From: Occultella gossypii
GTDB lineage: Bacteria; Actinomycetota; Actinomycetes; Actinomycetales; Beutenbergiaceae
NCBI RefSeq assembly: GCF_019947135.1
Contig: NZ_JAGSHT010000010.1
Location: 186,001-250,000 of the forward strand
Direction of reading: 5' to 3'
DNA length: 64,000 nucleotides
The translations under genes and the position numbers were made by a program. Below the pieces are notes generated by a model, which saw only the letters and a program-made list of their open reading frames with translations, made no database searches and was not told the DNA's origin. Each line of letters starts with the position of its first letter. The stretch's first letter is position 1. Positions 57,141 to 64,000 of the stretch are shown here, piece after piece.

Positions 57141-58127
57141 ATGTCGATTCGCCCGGTCGTGGTGGTGCTCCACGACGGCCGTGCCCCGCGCGCCGAGGCC
57201 CTGGCGCCGGTGGCCGCACATGCCGAGATCCGATACTGCGACGAGTCCCAGCTGGCCGGTTCGCTCGTGGGTGCGCAGGTGCTGTTCGTCCATCACTTCC
57301 TCAGCAACGCGGTGCCCGGCGCGTGGCACGCGGCCGACTCGCTGCAGTGGCTGCACATCGCCGCCGCCGGCGTGGACCCGGTGATGTTTCCCGAGATTCG
57401 AGCCAGTGAGGTGGTGGTCACGAACTCACGCGGCATCTTCGACGTCGCGATCGCCGAATACGTCCTGGCTCAGATGCTCTCCTTCGCCAAGGATCTGCCC
57501 GGGTCCTGGCACCGGCAACGCTCCCACACCTGGCAACACACCGACTCGCAGCGACTGGCCGGGTCAACGGCGCTGGTGGTCGGCACCGGCCCGATCGGGC
57601 GAGCGATCGCGCGGCTGCTCGGAGCCGTCGGCGTCGAGGTCCGTGGCACCGGCCGCCGCGCCCGGACCGGCGACCCGGACTTCACCGCCGTGGCCGCGGC
57701 GGAGGACCTCGCCACCGAGCTCGCCCGAGCCGACTGGGTGATCGCGGCGGCCCCGCTGACCGACCTCACCCGGCACCTGTTCGACGCGGACGCGTTCGCG
57801 GCGATGCGCCCGGGTGCCCGATTCATCAACGTGGGCCGCGGGGAACTGGTGCGCACCCCGGACCTCCTCGAGGCGCTCCGCAACGGGACCATCGCCGGCG
57901 CTGCGCTGGACGTGCTCGATCCCGAACCACTGCCGCGCGAGCACCCGCTCTGGGAGGCACCGAACGTGGTGATCACCGCTCACCGGTCGGGGGACGTGCT
58001 CGGCTGGCGGGAGGAACTGGTGGCCCTGTTCGCCCTGAACTTCCAGCGGTGGATCACCGGGGCAACACTGATGAACGTCGTCGACAAGAACCTCGGATAC
58101 GTGCCGAGCGAAGGAGCCGCACCATGA
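57141..58127 (+). CDS. D-2-hydroxyacid dehydrogenase family protein
   Basis: This is a 328-residue NAD(P)-dependent enzyme of the D-isomer-specific family, interconverting a 2-hydroxyacid and a 2-oxoacid. The cofactor loop is VVGTGPIGRAIARLLG (GTGPIG, 148-153). The catalytic residues Arg233 (NVGRGELV), Glu262 (LDPEPLP) and His281 (ITAHRSG) are present. The partner binding the nicotinamide phosphate, TGRRART (170-176), has two Arg, suggesting NADPH use. ATG 57141 touches an operator half-site. The stop overlaps the amidase start (ATGA), so the substrate may be related to the amidase product. Confidence 0.9.
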   Translation: MSIRPVVVVLHDGRAPRAEALAPVAAHAEIRYCDESQLAGSLVGAQVLFVHHFLSNAVPGAWHAADSLQWLHIAAAGVDPVMFPEIRASEVVVTNSRGIFDVAIAEYVLAQMLSFAKDLPGSWHRQRSHTWQHTDSQRLAGSTALVVGTGPIGRAIARLLGAVGVEVRGTGRRARTGDPDFTAVAAAEDLATELARADWVIAAAPLTDLTRHLFDADAFAAMRPGARFINVGRGELVRTPDLLEALRNGTIAGAALDVLDPEPLPREHPLWEAPNVVITAHRSGDVLGWREELVALFALNFQRWITGATLMNVVDKNLGYVPSEGAAP

Positions 58128-59491
58128 ATCCCGTGGAGATGACCGCCGTCGGCCTGGCCACCGCCTACTCCAGCGGTGACCTGTCCCCGGTCGAGGCCAC
58201 CCGCGCCGTACTCGACGCCATCGAAGCCCGGGACCCGGAGCTGAACGCCTACTGCCTCGTCGATCCCGAGCGCGCGCTCACGCAGGCCGCCGAGTCCGAG
58301 CAACGGTGGCGCTCCGGACACGCCAAGGGCCTGCTCGACGGCGTCCCGGTCTCGATCAAAGACGTGTTCCTCACCAAGGCGTGGCCGACCCGGCGCGGAT
58401 CACGTGCGATCGCTGCCGACGGTCCGTGGGAGGTGGACTCCCCCGCCGTGGCCCGGCTGCGCGAGGACGGCATGGTGCTCCTCGGCAAGACCAACACCCC
58501 GGAGATCGCCTGGAAGGCGGTCACCGACAGCGCCCTCACCGGCATCACGCGCAACCCGGCGGATCCCTCGAGGACCGCGGGCGGCTCCTCCGGCGGCAGT
58601 GCGGCAGCCGTCGCCGCCGGCCTGGGCCCCGTCTCGATCGGGACCGACGGCGGTGGCAGCATCCGGATCCCGGCCTCGTTCTGCGGGGTGGTCGGCTTCA
58701 AGCCCACCTACGGCCGGGTGCCGTTGTACCCGGCCAGCCCGTTCGGTCCGCTCGCCCATGCGGGACCGATCACGCGCACCGTGGAGGACGCCGCGTTGCT
58801 GATGGACATCATGGTGCTGCCGGACCATCGCGACCCCACCGCGCTCGCGCCGCCGCGCACCACCTACCGCAGCGAGTTCAATCGTGAGGTCACCGGCATC
58901 GGCGTGGCCTACTCCCGGGACCTCGGCTACGTCCGAGTGGATCCGGAGGTGGGTGAGATCGTCGATCGGGCGGTCGCTCGGCTCGACGAGGCCGGCCTGC
59001 CGGTGACGGCGATCGACCCAGGGTTCACCGACCCGCTCGAGGCGTTCGACGTGCTCTGGGCCGCCGGTGCCGCCGCGATGCTGAACCGGATGCCCGGGGC
59101 TGCCGAGACCCTCGACCCTGGCCTGGCCGCGGTCTGGCAGCGGGGCCGGAGCCTCAGCGCGGTCGACTACGTCGACGCCCGCGCGGTCGCGGCCGAGCTG
59201 GGGATCCGGATGGGCGCGTTCCACCGCACCCACAACCTCCTGCTCACGCCAACCGTGCCGATCCCCGCGTTCGAAGCCGGGCATGACGTGCCGCCCGGCA
59301 GCGGACTGACCGGCTGGCCGCAGTGGACCCCGTTCAGCTATCCGTTCAACCTGACCCAGCAGCCGGCCATCAGCATCCCGGTGGGCACCACCGCGGCGGG
59401 GCTGCCGGTGGGCCTGCAGATCGTCGGCCCGCGGCATTCCGACGACCTCGTCCTGGCCGTGGCGCGGTTCACCGAGTGGCTGTTGGGCTGA
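58124..59491 (+). CDS. Amidase signature family hydrolase
   Basis: This 455-residue enzyme has the Ser-cisSer-Lys triad. Lys79 is in VPVSIKDVF, the Gly/Ser-rich core is TAGGSSGGSAAAVA (151-164), and the nucleophile Ser179 is in GTDGGGSIRIPAS. It ends TPFSYPFNLTQQPAISIPVG, the usual family signature. The enzyme hydrolyses C-N bonds of amides. It is not in a gatCAB cluster, and the catabolic neighbours suggest a small-molecule amide. The frame is open from 58049, but ATG 58124 has GAAGGAG upstream and couples it to the dehydrogenase. Confidence 0.92.
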   Translation: MNPVEMTAVGLATAYSSGDLSPVEATRAVLDAIEARDPELNAYCLVDPERALTQAAESEQRWRSGHAKGLLDGVPVSIKDVFLTKAWPTRRGSRAIAADGPWEVDSPAVARLREDGMVLLGKTNTPEIAWKAVTDSALTGITRNPADPSRTAGGSSGGSAAAVAAGLGPVSIGTDGGGSIRIPASFCGVVGFKPTYGRVPLYPASPFGPLAHAGPITRTVEDAALLMDIMVLPDHRDPTALAPPRTTYRSEFNREVTGIGVAYSRDLGYVRVDPEVGEIVDRAVARLDEAGLPVTAIDPGFTDPLEAFDVLWAAGAAAMLNRMPGAAETLDPGLAAVWQRGRSLSAVDYVDARAVAAELGIRMGAFHRTHNLLLTPTVPIPAFEAGHDVPPGSGLTGWPQWTPFSYPFNLTQQPAISIPVGTTAAGLPVGLQIVGPRHSDDLVLAVARFTEWLLG

Positions 59492-59500
59492 GTCCCCGGG

Positions 59501-60046
59501 TCAGCCCCGGGCGAAGCTCAGCCGTTCCCCCTCCACACCCCGCAGCCAGAGGTCGCTGCAAGCGGCCGCGACGTCCTCGAGGCCCGACTCGATGGTGGCG
59601 AACACGTTGCCCGGCACCCATCCGACGTCCCCGTTGAGGAGCAGGTTGTTGCGTCCGTAGAAGATCGCCAGGTCCGTCGCCCCCTGGGCCGCGTGTGCCT
59701 CGGATCCGGGCTCGTAGCCGTACGCCGCGTTGCCGATCTCCCAGGGCTCGAAGTCGAACAGGCAGACATCCCCCGGGATCGGGGTGACCGTGGGATTCTC
59801 CCGCCGGGGTGCGCTCAGGCGTGGGATCAGGGTGTAGACCTCGTTGCGCGCGTACTTGGCATGGAACGCGTCGCCGGACTGCGGCAGCGCGTCCCAGACC
59901 GCGGCGCTGGTGCCGGGGGCCTCGTCGTCGAGCAGTCGGGCCCGGCAGCTGGCGCCGCGGGCCTCCAGGGTGATCGTGATGTAGCGGGCCACGGGAACCT
60001 CCGGTCGGGACGGGGCGAGCAGGGTGGTCGGGTCGGGCCGGCTCAC
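59501..60046 (-). CDS. DUF3830 protein (cyclophilin-like fold)
   Basis: This 181-residue protein shows the DUF3830 marks: YITITLEARGASCRARLLDD at the start, PQSGDAFHAKYARNEVYTLI, the VTPIPGDVCLFDFE strand and a C-terminal FYGRNNLLLNGDVGWVPGN. The family has a cyclophilin-like beta barrel and is found in catabolic clusters with amidases and Asp/Glu racemases; its reaction is not known to me. The GTG start overlaps the aminotransferase stop (GTGTGA), so the pair is coupled. The true start could be the GTG/ATG-poor region near VARYITI, about 19 residues in. Confidence 0.85.
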   Translation of the reverse strand: MSRPDPTTLLAPSRPEVPVARYITITLEARGASCRARLLDDEAPGTSAAVWDALPQSGDAFHAKYARNEVYTLIPRLSAPRRENPTVTPIPGDVCLFDFEPWEIGNAAYGYEPGSEAHAAQGATDLAIFYGRNNLLLNGDVGWVPGNVFATIESGLEDVAAACSDLWLRGVEGERLSFARG

Positions 60047-61284
60047 ACCTCGGTGAGGACATCCGACCAGATCGACAGTGCGGTATCGACCTGATCGGCG
60101 GAGACCACCAGTGGCGGGATCATCCGGACCACGTTCATGTGGGCGCCGCAGGTGAGCAACAGCAGCCCCTTGACGGCGGCGAGCTGCTGGGCGGCCGTGG
60201 CTCGCTCCCGGTCCGGCTTGCCGTCATCCGTGGTGAACTCGGAGCCGACCAGGAGGCCGAGTCCACGGACGTCCCCGATGGCGTCGCCGGCGGTCCGGCG
60301 CGCACCGTCGAGCAGCTGGGTCCCGCGCTCCGCGGCATTGGCGACCAGATGTTCGTCCTCGATCACCTCGAGGGTGGCGATGGCCGCCGCGCAGGCGACG
60401 GCGTTGCCACCGTAGGTGCCGCCCTGGGAGCCCGGCCAGGCCTTCGCCATCAGCTCCGTCGATGCGGCGATGCCGGACAGCGGGAAGCCGCTGGCCAAAC
60501 CCTTCGCCATCGTGATGATGTCCGGTGTCACCCCGAAGTGCTGGTGGCCGAAGAACTTCCCGGTGCGCCCGAACCCGGTCTGGATCTCGTCCATCACCAG
60601 CAGGATCCCGTGGGCGTCGGCCCGCTCACGCAGCCCCTGGAAGAACCGGGTGTTGCCCGGCACGTAGCCCCCTTCGCCGAGCACCGGCTCGACCACGAAT
60701 GCCGCCGTCTCCGCCGGGGCGCAGATGGTCGCGAAGATGTAGTCGAGCTCGCGCAGCGCGAAGTCGGTGGCCTCCTGCTCGGTCCAGCCGTACCGGAACG
60801 CGGTGGGGAACGGTGCCACGTGCACACCGGCCATCAGTGGCGAGAACCCTGCCGAGAACCGGGTGCCGGACGTGGTCATGGACGCTGCGGCCACGGTTCG
60901 GCCGTGGAAGCCGCCGTGGAAGACGATCACGTTCGGCCGGCCGGTGGCCTGCCGGGCGAGGCGTAGGGACGCTTCGACGGCCTCGCTGCCGGAGTTCGCG
61001 AAGAACACCGAGTCCAGGCCCGCGGGCAGCACCTCGCCCAGCCGGCTGGTGAGTTCCAGCAACGGCTGATGCAGCACCGTCGTGTACTGCCCATGGATCA
61101 GGGTGGCCACCTGCTGCTGGGCGGCACGGACCACGTGCGGGTGGCAGTGGCCGGTGCTGGTCACGCCGATGCCCGCGGTGAAATCCAGGTAGCGCCGACC
61201 GTCCGTCCCGTAGAGGTAACAGCCCTCACCGCGCTCGGCGATGACGGGGGTGGCCTGCGCCAGGCGAGGCGAGAGCTGAGTCAT
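60043..61284 (-). CDS. Class III aminotransferase, 4-aminobutyrate aminotransferase-like
   Basis: This is a 413-residue PLP enzyme of the omega-amino-acid aminotransferase group. NSGSEAVEASLRLAR (97-111) binds the cofactor phosphate, VFHGGFHGRT stacks on the ring, VVEPVLGEGGYVPG and VMDEIQTGFGRTGKFF follow, and Lys261 in TMAKGLASGFPLSG forms the Schiff base. The best match is GabT-type; beta-alanine or other omega-amino acids are possible substrates. ATG 61284 is preferred over 61329, which would run through the operator at 61298-61318. It is divergent from the aldehyde dehydrogenase, which would oxidise the semialdehyde it makes. Confidence 0.9.
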   Translation of the reverse strand: MTQLSPRLAQATPVIAERGEGCYLYGTDGRRYLDFTAGIGVTSTGHCHPHVVRAAQQQVATLIHGQYTTVLHQPLLELTSRLGEVLPAGLDSVFFANSGSEAVEASLRLARQATGRPNVIVFHGGFHGRTVAAASMTTSGTRFSAGFSPLMAGVHVAPFPTAFRYGWTEQEATDFALRELDYIFATICAPAETAAFVVEPVLGEGGYVPGNTRFFQGLRERADAHGILLVMDEIQTGFGRTGKFFGHQHFGVTPDIITMAKGLASGFPLSGIAASTELMAKAWPGSQGGTYGGNAVACAAAIATLEVIEDEHLVANAAERGTQLLDGARRTAGDAIGDVRGLGLLVGSEFTTDDGKPDRERATAAQQLAAVKGLLLLTCGAHMNVVRMIPPLVVSADQVDTALSIWSDVLTEV

Positions 61285-61297
61285 GACACCATCCCAA

Positions 61298-61318
61298 CAT
61301 TGTCGGATTGTCGACAAT
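61298..61318. promoter_or_regulatory. Probable GntR operator between the aminotransferase and the aldehyde dehydrogenase
   Basis: ATTGTCGACAAT (61307-61318) is a perfect palindrome with an extra half-site CATTGTCGG (61299-61307) next to it. It is the same ATTGT-NN-ACAAT core as at 57102, in the 77-base gap between the two divergent starts. Confidence 0.65.
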
Positions 61319-61361
61319 AGGTCTATCATGAGTGGCTGGTCGAAGGCAATGGAGGCAGGCG

Positions 61362-62810
61362 ATGCTGGAGCCCGACGCGATCGCGTCCGTACCCACGGAT
61401 CTGTTCATCGGTGGTGCGTGGCAGCGCACCGCTCGCCGGATGGATGTGGAGGACCCGTCCACCGGCGAGGTGCTGTGCACCGTGGCCGACGCCGATCCGG
61501 GAGAGGCCGCCGGCGCGCTCGATGCCGCCGTGGCCGCGCAGGCCGGATGGGCCAGCACGTCGCCGCGGGCACGTAGTGAGATCCTCTCCCGCGCGCACGC
61601 CCTGGTGCTCGAACACGCGGATCGGCTGGCGCTGATCATGACGCTGGAGATGGGCAAGCCGCTGACCGAGGCCCGCGGCGAGGTGGTCTATGCCGCCGAG
61701 TTCCTGCGCTGGTTCGCCGAGGAGGCGGTACGCGTCGACGGCGGCTATATGAGTGCGCCCGGTGGTGGGTCCCGGTTCCTGATCACCCGCCAGCCCGTGG
61801 GGCCGTCCCTGCTCGTGACGCCGTGGAACTTCCCGTTGGCGATGGGCGCCCGCAAGATCGGCCCGGCCCTGGCCGCGGGCTGCACCTGCGTGATCAAGCC
61901 GGCACCGCAGACTCCGCTGTGCACGCTGGCCCTGGTGGACCTGCTGACCGAGGCCGGCCTACCCGCCGGGGTGGTGAACGTGATCACCACCAGCCGCGCC
62001 GCGGACGTGATGACGCCGCTCATCCTGGACGGCCGGGCCCGCAAGCTCTCCTTCACCGGCTCGACCGCCGTCGGCAAGCACCTGCTCGAGCTCTGCGCCC
62101 GCACCGTGATGCGCACCTCGATGGAACTCGGTGGCAATGCCCCGTTCCTGGTCTTCGACGACGCCGATCTCGACGCCCCCGTGGCCGGTGCCCTGGCCGC
62201 GAAGATGCGCAACATCGGCCAGGCCTGCACGGCGGCGAACCGCATCCTGGTGCACCGCACGGTGGCAGCGGAGTTCACCCGCCGGCTCACCGAGCGGATG
62301 GCGGCGCTGCCGATGGGTCGAGGCGTGGCGGACGGGGTGGTGGTGGGCCCACTCATCGACCGGGCCGCCGTGGACAAGGTCGCCGCGCTCGTCGCCGATG
62401 CGACCGGACGCGGCGCACAGGTGCGCACCGGCGGTACGCGCGCCGAGGGCGCCGGCAATTTCTACCCGGCCACGGTGCTCACCGGTGTTCCCGACGATGC
62501 GCGGCTGTGCCACACCGAGATCTTCGGCCCGGTGGCGGCGATCTCGGAGTTCGACACCGAGACCGAGGCCGTCCGCCGCGCCAACAACACCCCGTACGGC
62601 CTGGTCTCCTACGTGTTCACCGAGGGCCTGGCCCGCGGACTGCGCGTGAGTGAGGCCCTGGAGGCCGGCATGGTGGGCCTCAACCTCGGGGTGGTCTCCA
62701 ACCCCGCCGCACCGTTCGGTGGGGTGAAGGAGTCCGGGCTGGGCCGCGAGGGCGGCCGGGTCGGCATCGAGGAGTTCCTGGAGACGAAGTACATCGGCGT
62801 CCCGGCCTGA
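61362..62810 (+). CDS. NAD(P)-dependent aldehyde dehydrogenase, succinate-semialdehyde type
   Basis: This is a 482-residue aldehyde dehydrogenase. The signature TPWNFPLAMGARKIGPALAA, cofactor loop FTGSTAVG (231-238), general base Glu255 (SMELGGNAPF) and nucleophile Cys289 (NIGQACTAANR) are all present, as is the ending PFGGVKESGLGREGG. The sequence is closest in feel to GabD/SSADH enzymes. With the divergent aminotransferase it would take an omega-amino acid to its dicarboxylate, such as GABA to succinate. ATG 61362 has GGAGG seven bases upstream; an in-frame GTG/ATG at 61332 has none. Confidence 0.91.
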   Translation: MLEPDAIASVPTDLFIGGAWQRTARRMDVEDPSTGEVLCTVADADPGEAAGALDAAVAAQAGWASTSPRARSEILSRAHALVLEHADRLALIMTLEMGKPLTEARGEVVYAAEFLRWFAEEAVRVDGGYMSAPGGGSRFLITRQPVGPSLLVTPWNFPLAMGARKIGPALAAGCTCVIKPAPQTPLCTLALVDLLTEAGLPAGVVNVITTSRAADVMTPLILDGRARKLSFTGSTAVGKHLLELCARTVMRTSMELGGNAPFLVFDDADLDAPVAGALAAKMRNIGQACTAANRILVHRTVAAEFTRRLTERMAALPMGRGVADGVVVGPLIDRAAVDKVAALVADATGRGAQVRTGGTRAEGAGNFYPATVLTGVPDDARLCHTEIFGPVAAISEFDTETEAVRRANNTPYGLVSYVFTEGLARGLRVSEALEAGMVGLNLGVVSNPAAPFGGVKESGLGREGGRVGIEEFLETKYIGVPA

Positions 62811-62873
62811 CCACCGAGGGAGTGTGCCACCGCACCGCGGGGCCTGCCGGTGCGGGAGTGCCCGGCGGGCACC

Positions 62874-62879
62874 TACTGT
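62874..62879 (+). promoter_or_regulatory. -10 box of the DUF4345 gene, leaderless
   Basis: TACTGT ends seven bases before ATG 62887; no ribosome site is present. Confidence 0.42.
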
Positions 62880-62886
62880 GGGTCGC

Positions 62887-63291
62887 ATGCGCCCGGTCAC
62901 ACCAGCAGAACGCACGGCACTGCTCGCCACGATCGCCACGCTGGGCGCGGTGCCGGTGGCCACGGGTCTGTCCGCCATGATCGGTGGGCCGGCGGCTGCA
63001 CCCGGCGGCGGGCCGACCACCGCCAGCGTGGACAGCGAGTACCGGTTCGTGAACCTCTTCTGGGCCGCAGCCGGCGGAACGCTGTGGTGGTCGTTGCGCC
63101 GCCCGGAGCAGCGGTCCGCCGTCACCCGGTCCGTGCTCGGTCTGGCGGCCGTCGGTGGGATACCGAGGCTGCTCTCGGTGCGCAAGGTGGGCCGTCCGCA
63201 CCCGGTGTTCCAGGGGGCGTTGGTGCTGGAGCTGGTGGTGGTGCCGCTCGTGCTCGGCTGGCATCGCCGGGTGATTCGCCCCAGTCCGTGA
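62887..63291 (+). CDS. DUF4345-like small membrane protein
   Basis: This is a 134-residue protein with four hydrophobic stretches (ALLATIATLGAVPVATGLSA, FVNLFWAAAGGTLWW, VLGLAAVGGIPRLLSV, FQGALVLELVVVPLVLGW). The conserved TASVDSEYRFVNLFWAAAG between helices one and two carries the Asp/Glu-x-Arg-Phe pattern of DUF4345 proteins, whose role is unknown. The frame is open from 62824, but ATG 62887 has a -10 box at the leaderless distance and yields the normal family length. It is separate from the cassette and from accD. Confidence 0.75.
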   Translation: MRPVTPAERTALLATIATLGAVPVATGLSAMIGGPAAAPGGGPTTASVDSEYRFVNLFWAAAGGTLWWSLRRPEQRSAVTRSVLGLAAVGGIPRLLSVRKVGRPHPVFQGALVLELVVVPLVLGWHRRVIRPSP

Positions 63292-63321
63292 GTCACTGAC
63301 TGCGCGTCCCGTCGGCTGACC

Positions 63322-63338
63322 TTGTAGGGATCCCACAA
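63322..63338. promoter_or_regulatory. Palindrome upstream of accD/pccB, candidate operator
   Basis: TTGTAGGGATCCCACAA is a near-perfect dyad (one unpaired base on the left arm) about 57 bases before the -10 box of the carboxylase gene. A G/C-only hairpin (GGGGCCCGGCCCC, 63340-63352) follows at once. Confidence 0.5.
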
Positions 63339-63394
63339 CGGGGCCCGGCCCCGACACGTCGCCTCCCCGAACCGCGTTGGCGATCTGTGACAAC

Positions 63395-63400
63395 TACAGT
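63395..63400 (+). promoter_or_regulatory. -10 box of accD/pccB, leaderless
   Basis: TACAGT ends seven bases before GTG 63408. The overlapping ATG at 63405 is followed at once by a stop, so GTG is the start. Confidence 0.45.
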
Positions 63401-63407
63401 GCCTGAT

Positions 63408-64000
63408 GTGACTTCTTCCGACGCCCCCGATCTGACCACCACTGCCGGCAAGATCGCCGATCTCGATGCGCGCAACGAGAAGGGTCCTCGGTCCCTGGCG
63501 GCCGTCGCGTCCGAGAAGCAGGCGGCGCGTGGCAAGCGGTCCGCGCGGGAACGCATCGAGGGCCTGCTGGACGAGGACAGCTTCGTCGAGCTGGACGCCT
63601 TCGCCACCCACCGCTCCAGCAACTTCGGCCTGGACGCCAAGAAGATCCCGGGCGACGGCGTCGTGGTCGGGTACGGCACCATCGATGGCCGGCAGGTGTG
63701 CATCTACTCCCAGGACTTCTCCGTGTTCGGTGGGTCCCTCGGCGAGGTGCACGGTCAGAAGATCACGAAGGTGATGGACCTCGCCCTACGCACCGGGGTG
63801 CCGCTGATCGGGATCTCCGACGGTGGTGGCGCCCGCATCCAGGAGGGCGTCGCGGCGCTGACCCAGTTCGCGGAGATCTTCCGCCGCAACGTGGCGGCGT
63901 CCGGGGTGATCCCGCAGATCTCGCTGATCCTCGGCCCGAGCGCCGGCGGCGCCGTCTACTCCCCCGCGCTCACCGACTTCATCGTGATGGCGGACCAGAC
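63408..64000 (+). CDS. Acyl-CoA carboxylase beta subunit (acetyl/propionyl-CoA carboxyltransferase), partial
   Basis: Only the first ~197 codons are in the window; the frame is open at the right edge. The sequence is that of the actinobacterial AccD/PccB carboxyltransferase: [80 protein letters not shown] and [20 protein letters not shown], the last forming part of the N-terminal acyl-CoA-binding oxyanion hole. It transfers the carboxyl group from biotin to acetyl- or propionyl-CoA for malonyl/methylmalonyl-CoA supply. birA lies 10.7 kb upstream. GTG 63408 is used because the earlier ATG is blocked by a stop. Confidence 0.92.
   Translation, partial: MTSSDAPDLTTTAGKIADLDARNEKGPRSLAAVASEKQAARGKRSARERIEGLLDEDSFVELDAFATHRSSNFGLDAKKIPGDGVVVGYGTIDGRQVCIYSQDFSVFGGSLGEVHGQKITKVMDLALRTGVPLIGISDGGGARIQEGVAALTQFAEIFRRNVAASGVIPQISLILGPSAGGAVYSPALTDFIVMADQ

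Noticed and set aside
1-64000. Insertion sequences, integrases, prophage or plasmid functions
   Set aside because: No transposase, integrase, terminal repeat or phage structural gene was found on either strand.

Overview
The window is a single high-GC stretch (about 65-70% G+C over most of it, higher in the LCP genes) from an actinobacterium. Tightly packed genes with ATGA/GTGA overlaps, many GTG starts, apparent leaderless promoters, three LytR-CpsA-Psr (LCP) proteins in a row and an acyl-CoA carboxylase beta subunit point to Actinomycetota, most likely Micrococcales (inference from gene content only). I see no tRNA, rRNA, insertion sequence, prophage or CRISPR array, and no gap between genes exceeds 300 bases.

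Region 1 (1-32.5 kb) is a large locus for making and exporting a surface glycopolymer. It holds a membrane O-acyltransferase with an SGNH domain (cut by the left edge), a Wzm/Wzt-type ABC-2 exporter, about fourteen glycosyltransferases (GTs; several are clear paralogues), a second exporter of the PglK/MsbA type, a stand-alone SGNH protein and a secreted SpoIID-type protein with FG-GAP repeats. In the middle (21.5-24.1 kb), at visibly lower G+C, sits a gene pair: an alpha/alpha-toroid protein and a homologue of D-glucuronyl C5-epimerase. No signal peptide is seen on either, suggesting that a polymer is epimerised inside the cell before export. No nucleotide-sugar biosynthesis gene, Wzy polymerase or initiating phosphoglycosyltransferase lies in the window.

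Region 2 (32.5-43 kb) carries a secreted PGRP-type amidase with an FG-GAP tail like that of the SpoIID protein, then a polyprenyl-phosphate-sugar module (GT2, DUF2304, large DUF6541-like membrane protein) and three tandem LCP ligases that would attach the exported polymer to peptidoglycan.

Region 3 (43-54.8 kb) is housekeeping and regulation: CoA-binding protein, small membrane proteins and a lipoprotein, DUF1361 protein, purK-purE, GtrA flippase, a histidine kinase/response regulator pair (the kinase probably starts at CTG), a class III nucleotide cyclase, birA, an XRE regulator and a DUF421 protein.

Region 4 (54.8-62.8 kb) looks like a self-contained catabolic cassette: a GntR/FCD regulator, two Asp/Glu-racemase-superfamily enzymes, a D-2-hydroxyacid dehydrogenase, an amidase, a DUF3830 protein, a class III aminotransferase and a succinate-semialdehyde-type dehydrogenase. 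Both divergent promoter gaps carry the same ATTGT-NN-ACAAT dyad, probably the operator of the GntR protein. The substrate is unknown. The window ends inside accD/pccB, preceded by its own palindrome and a leaderless promoter.
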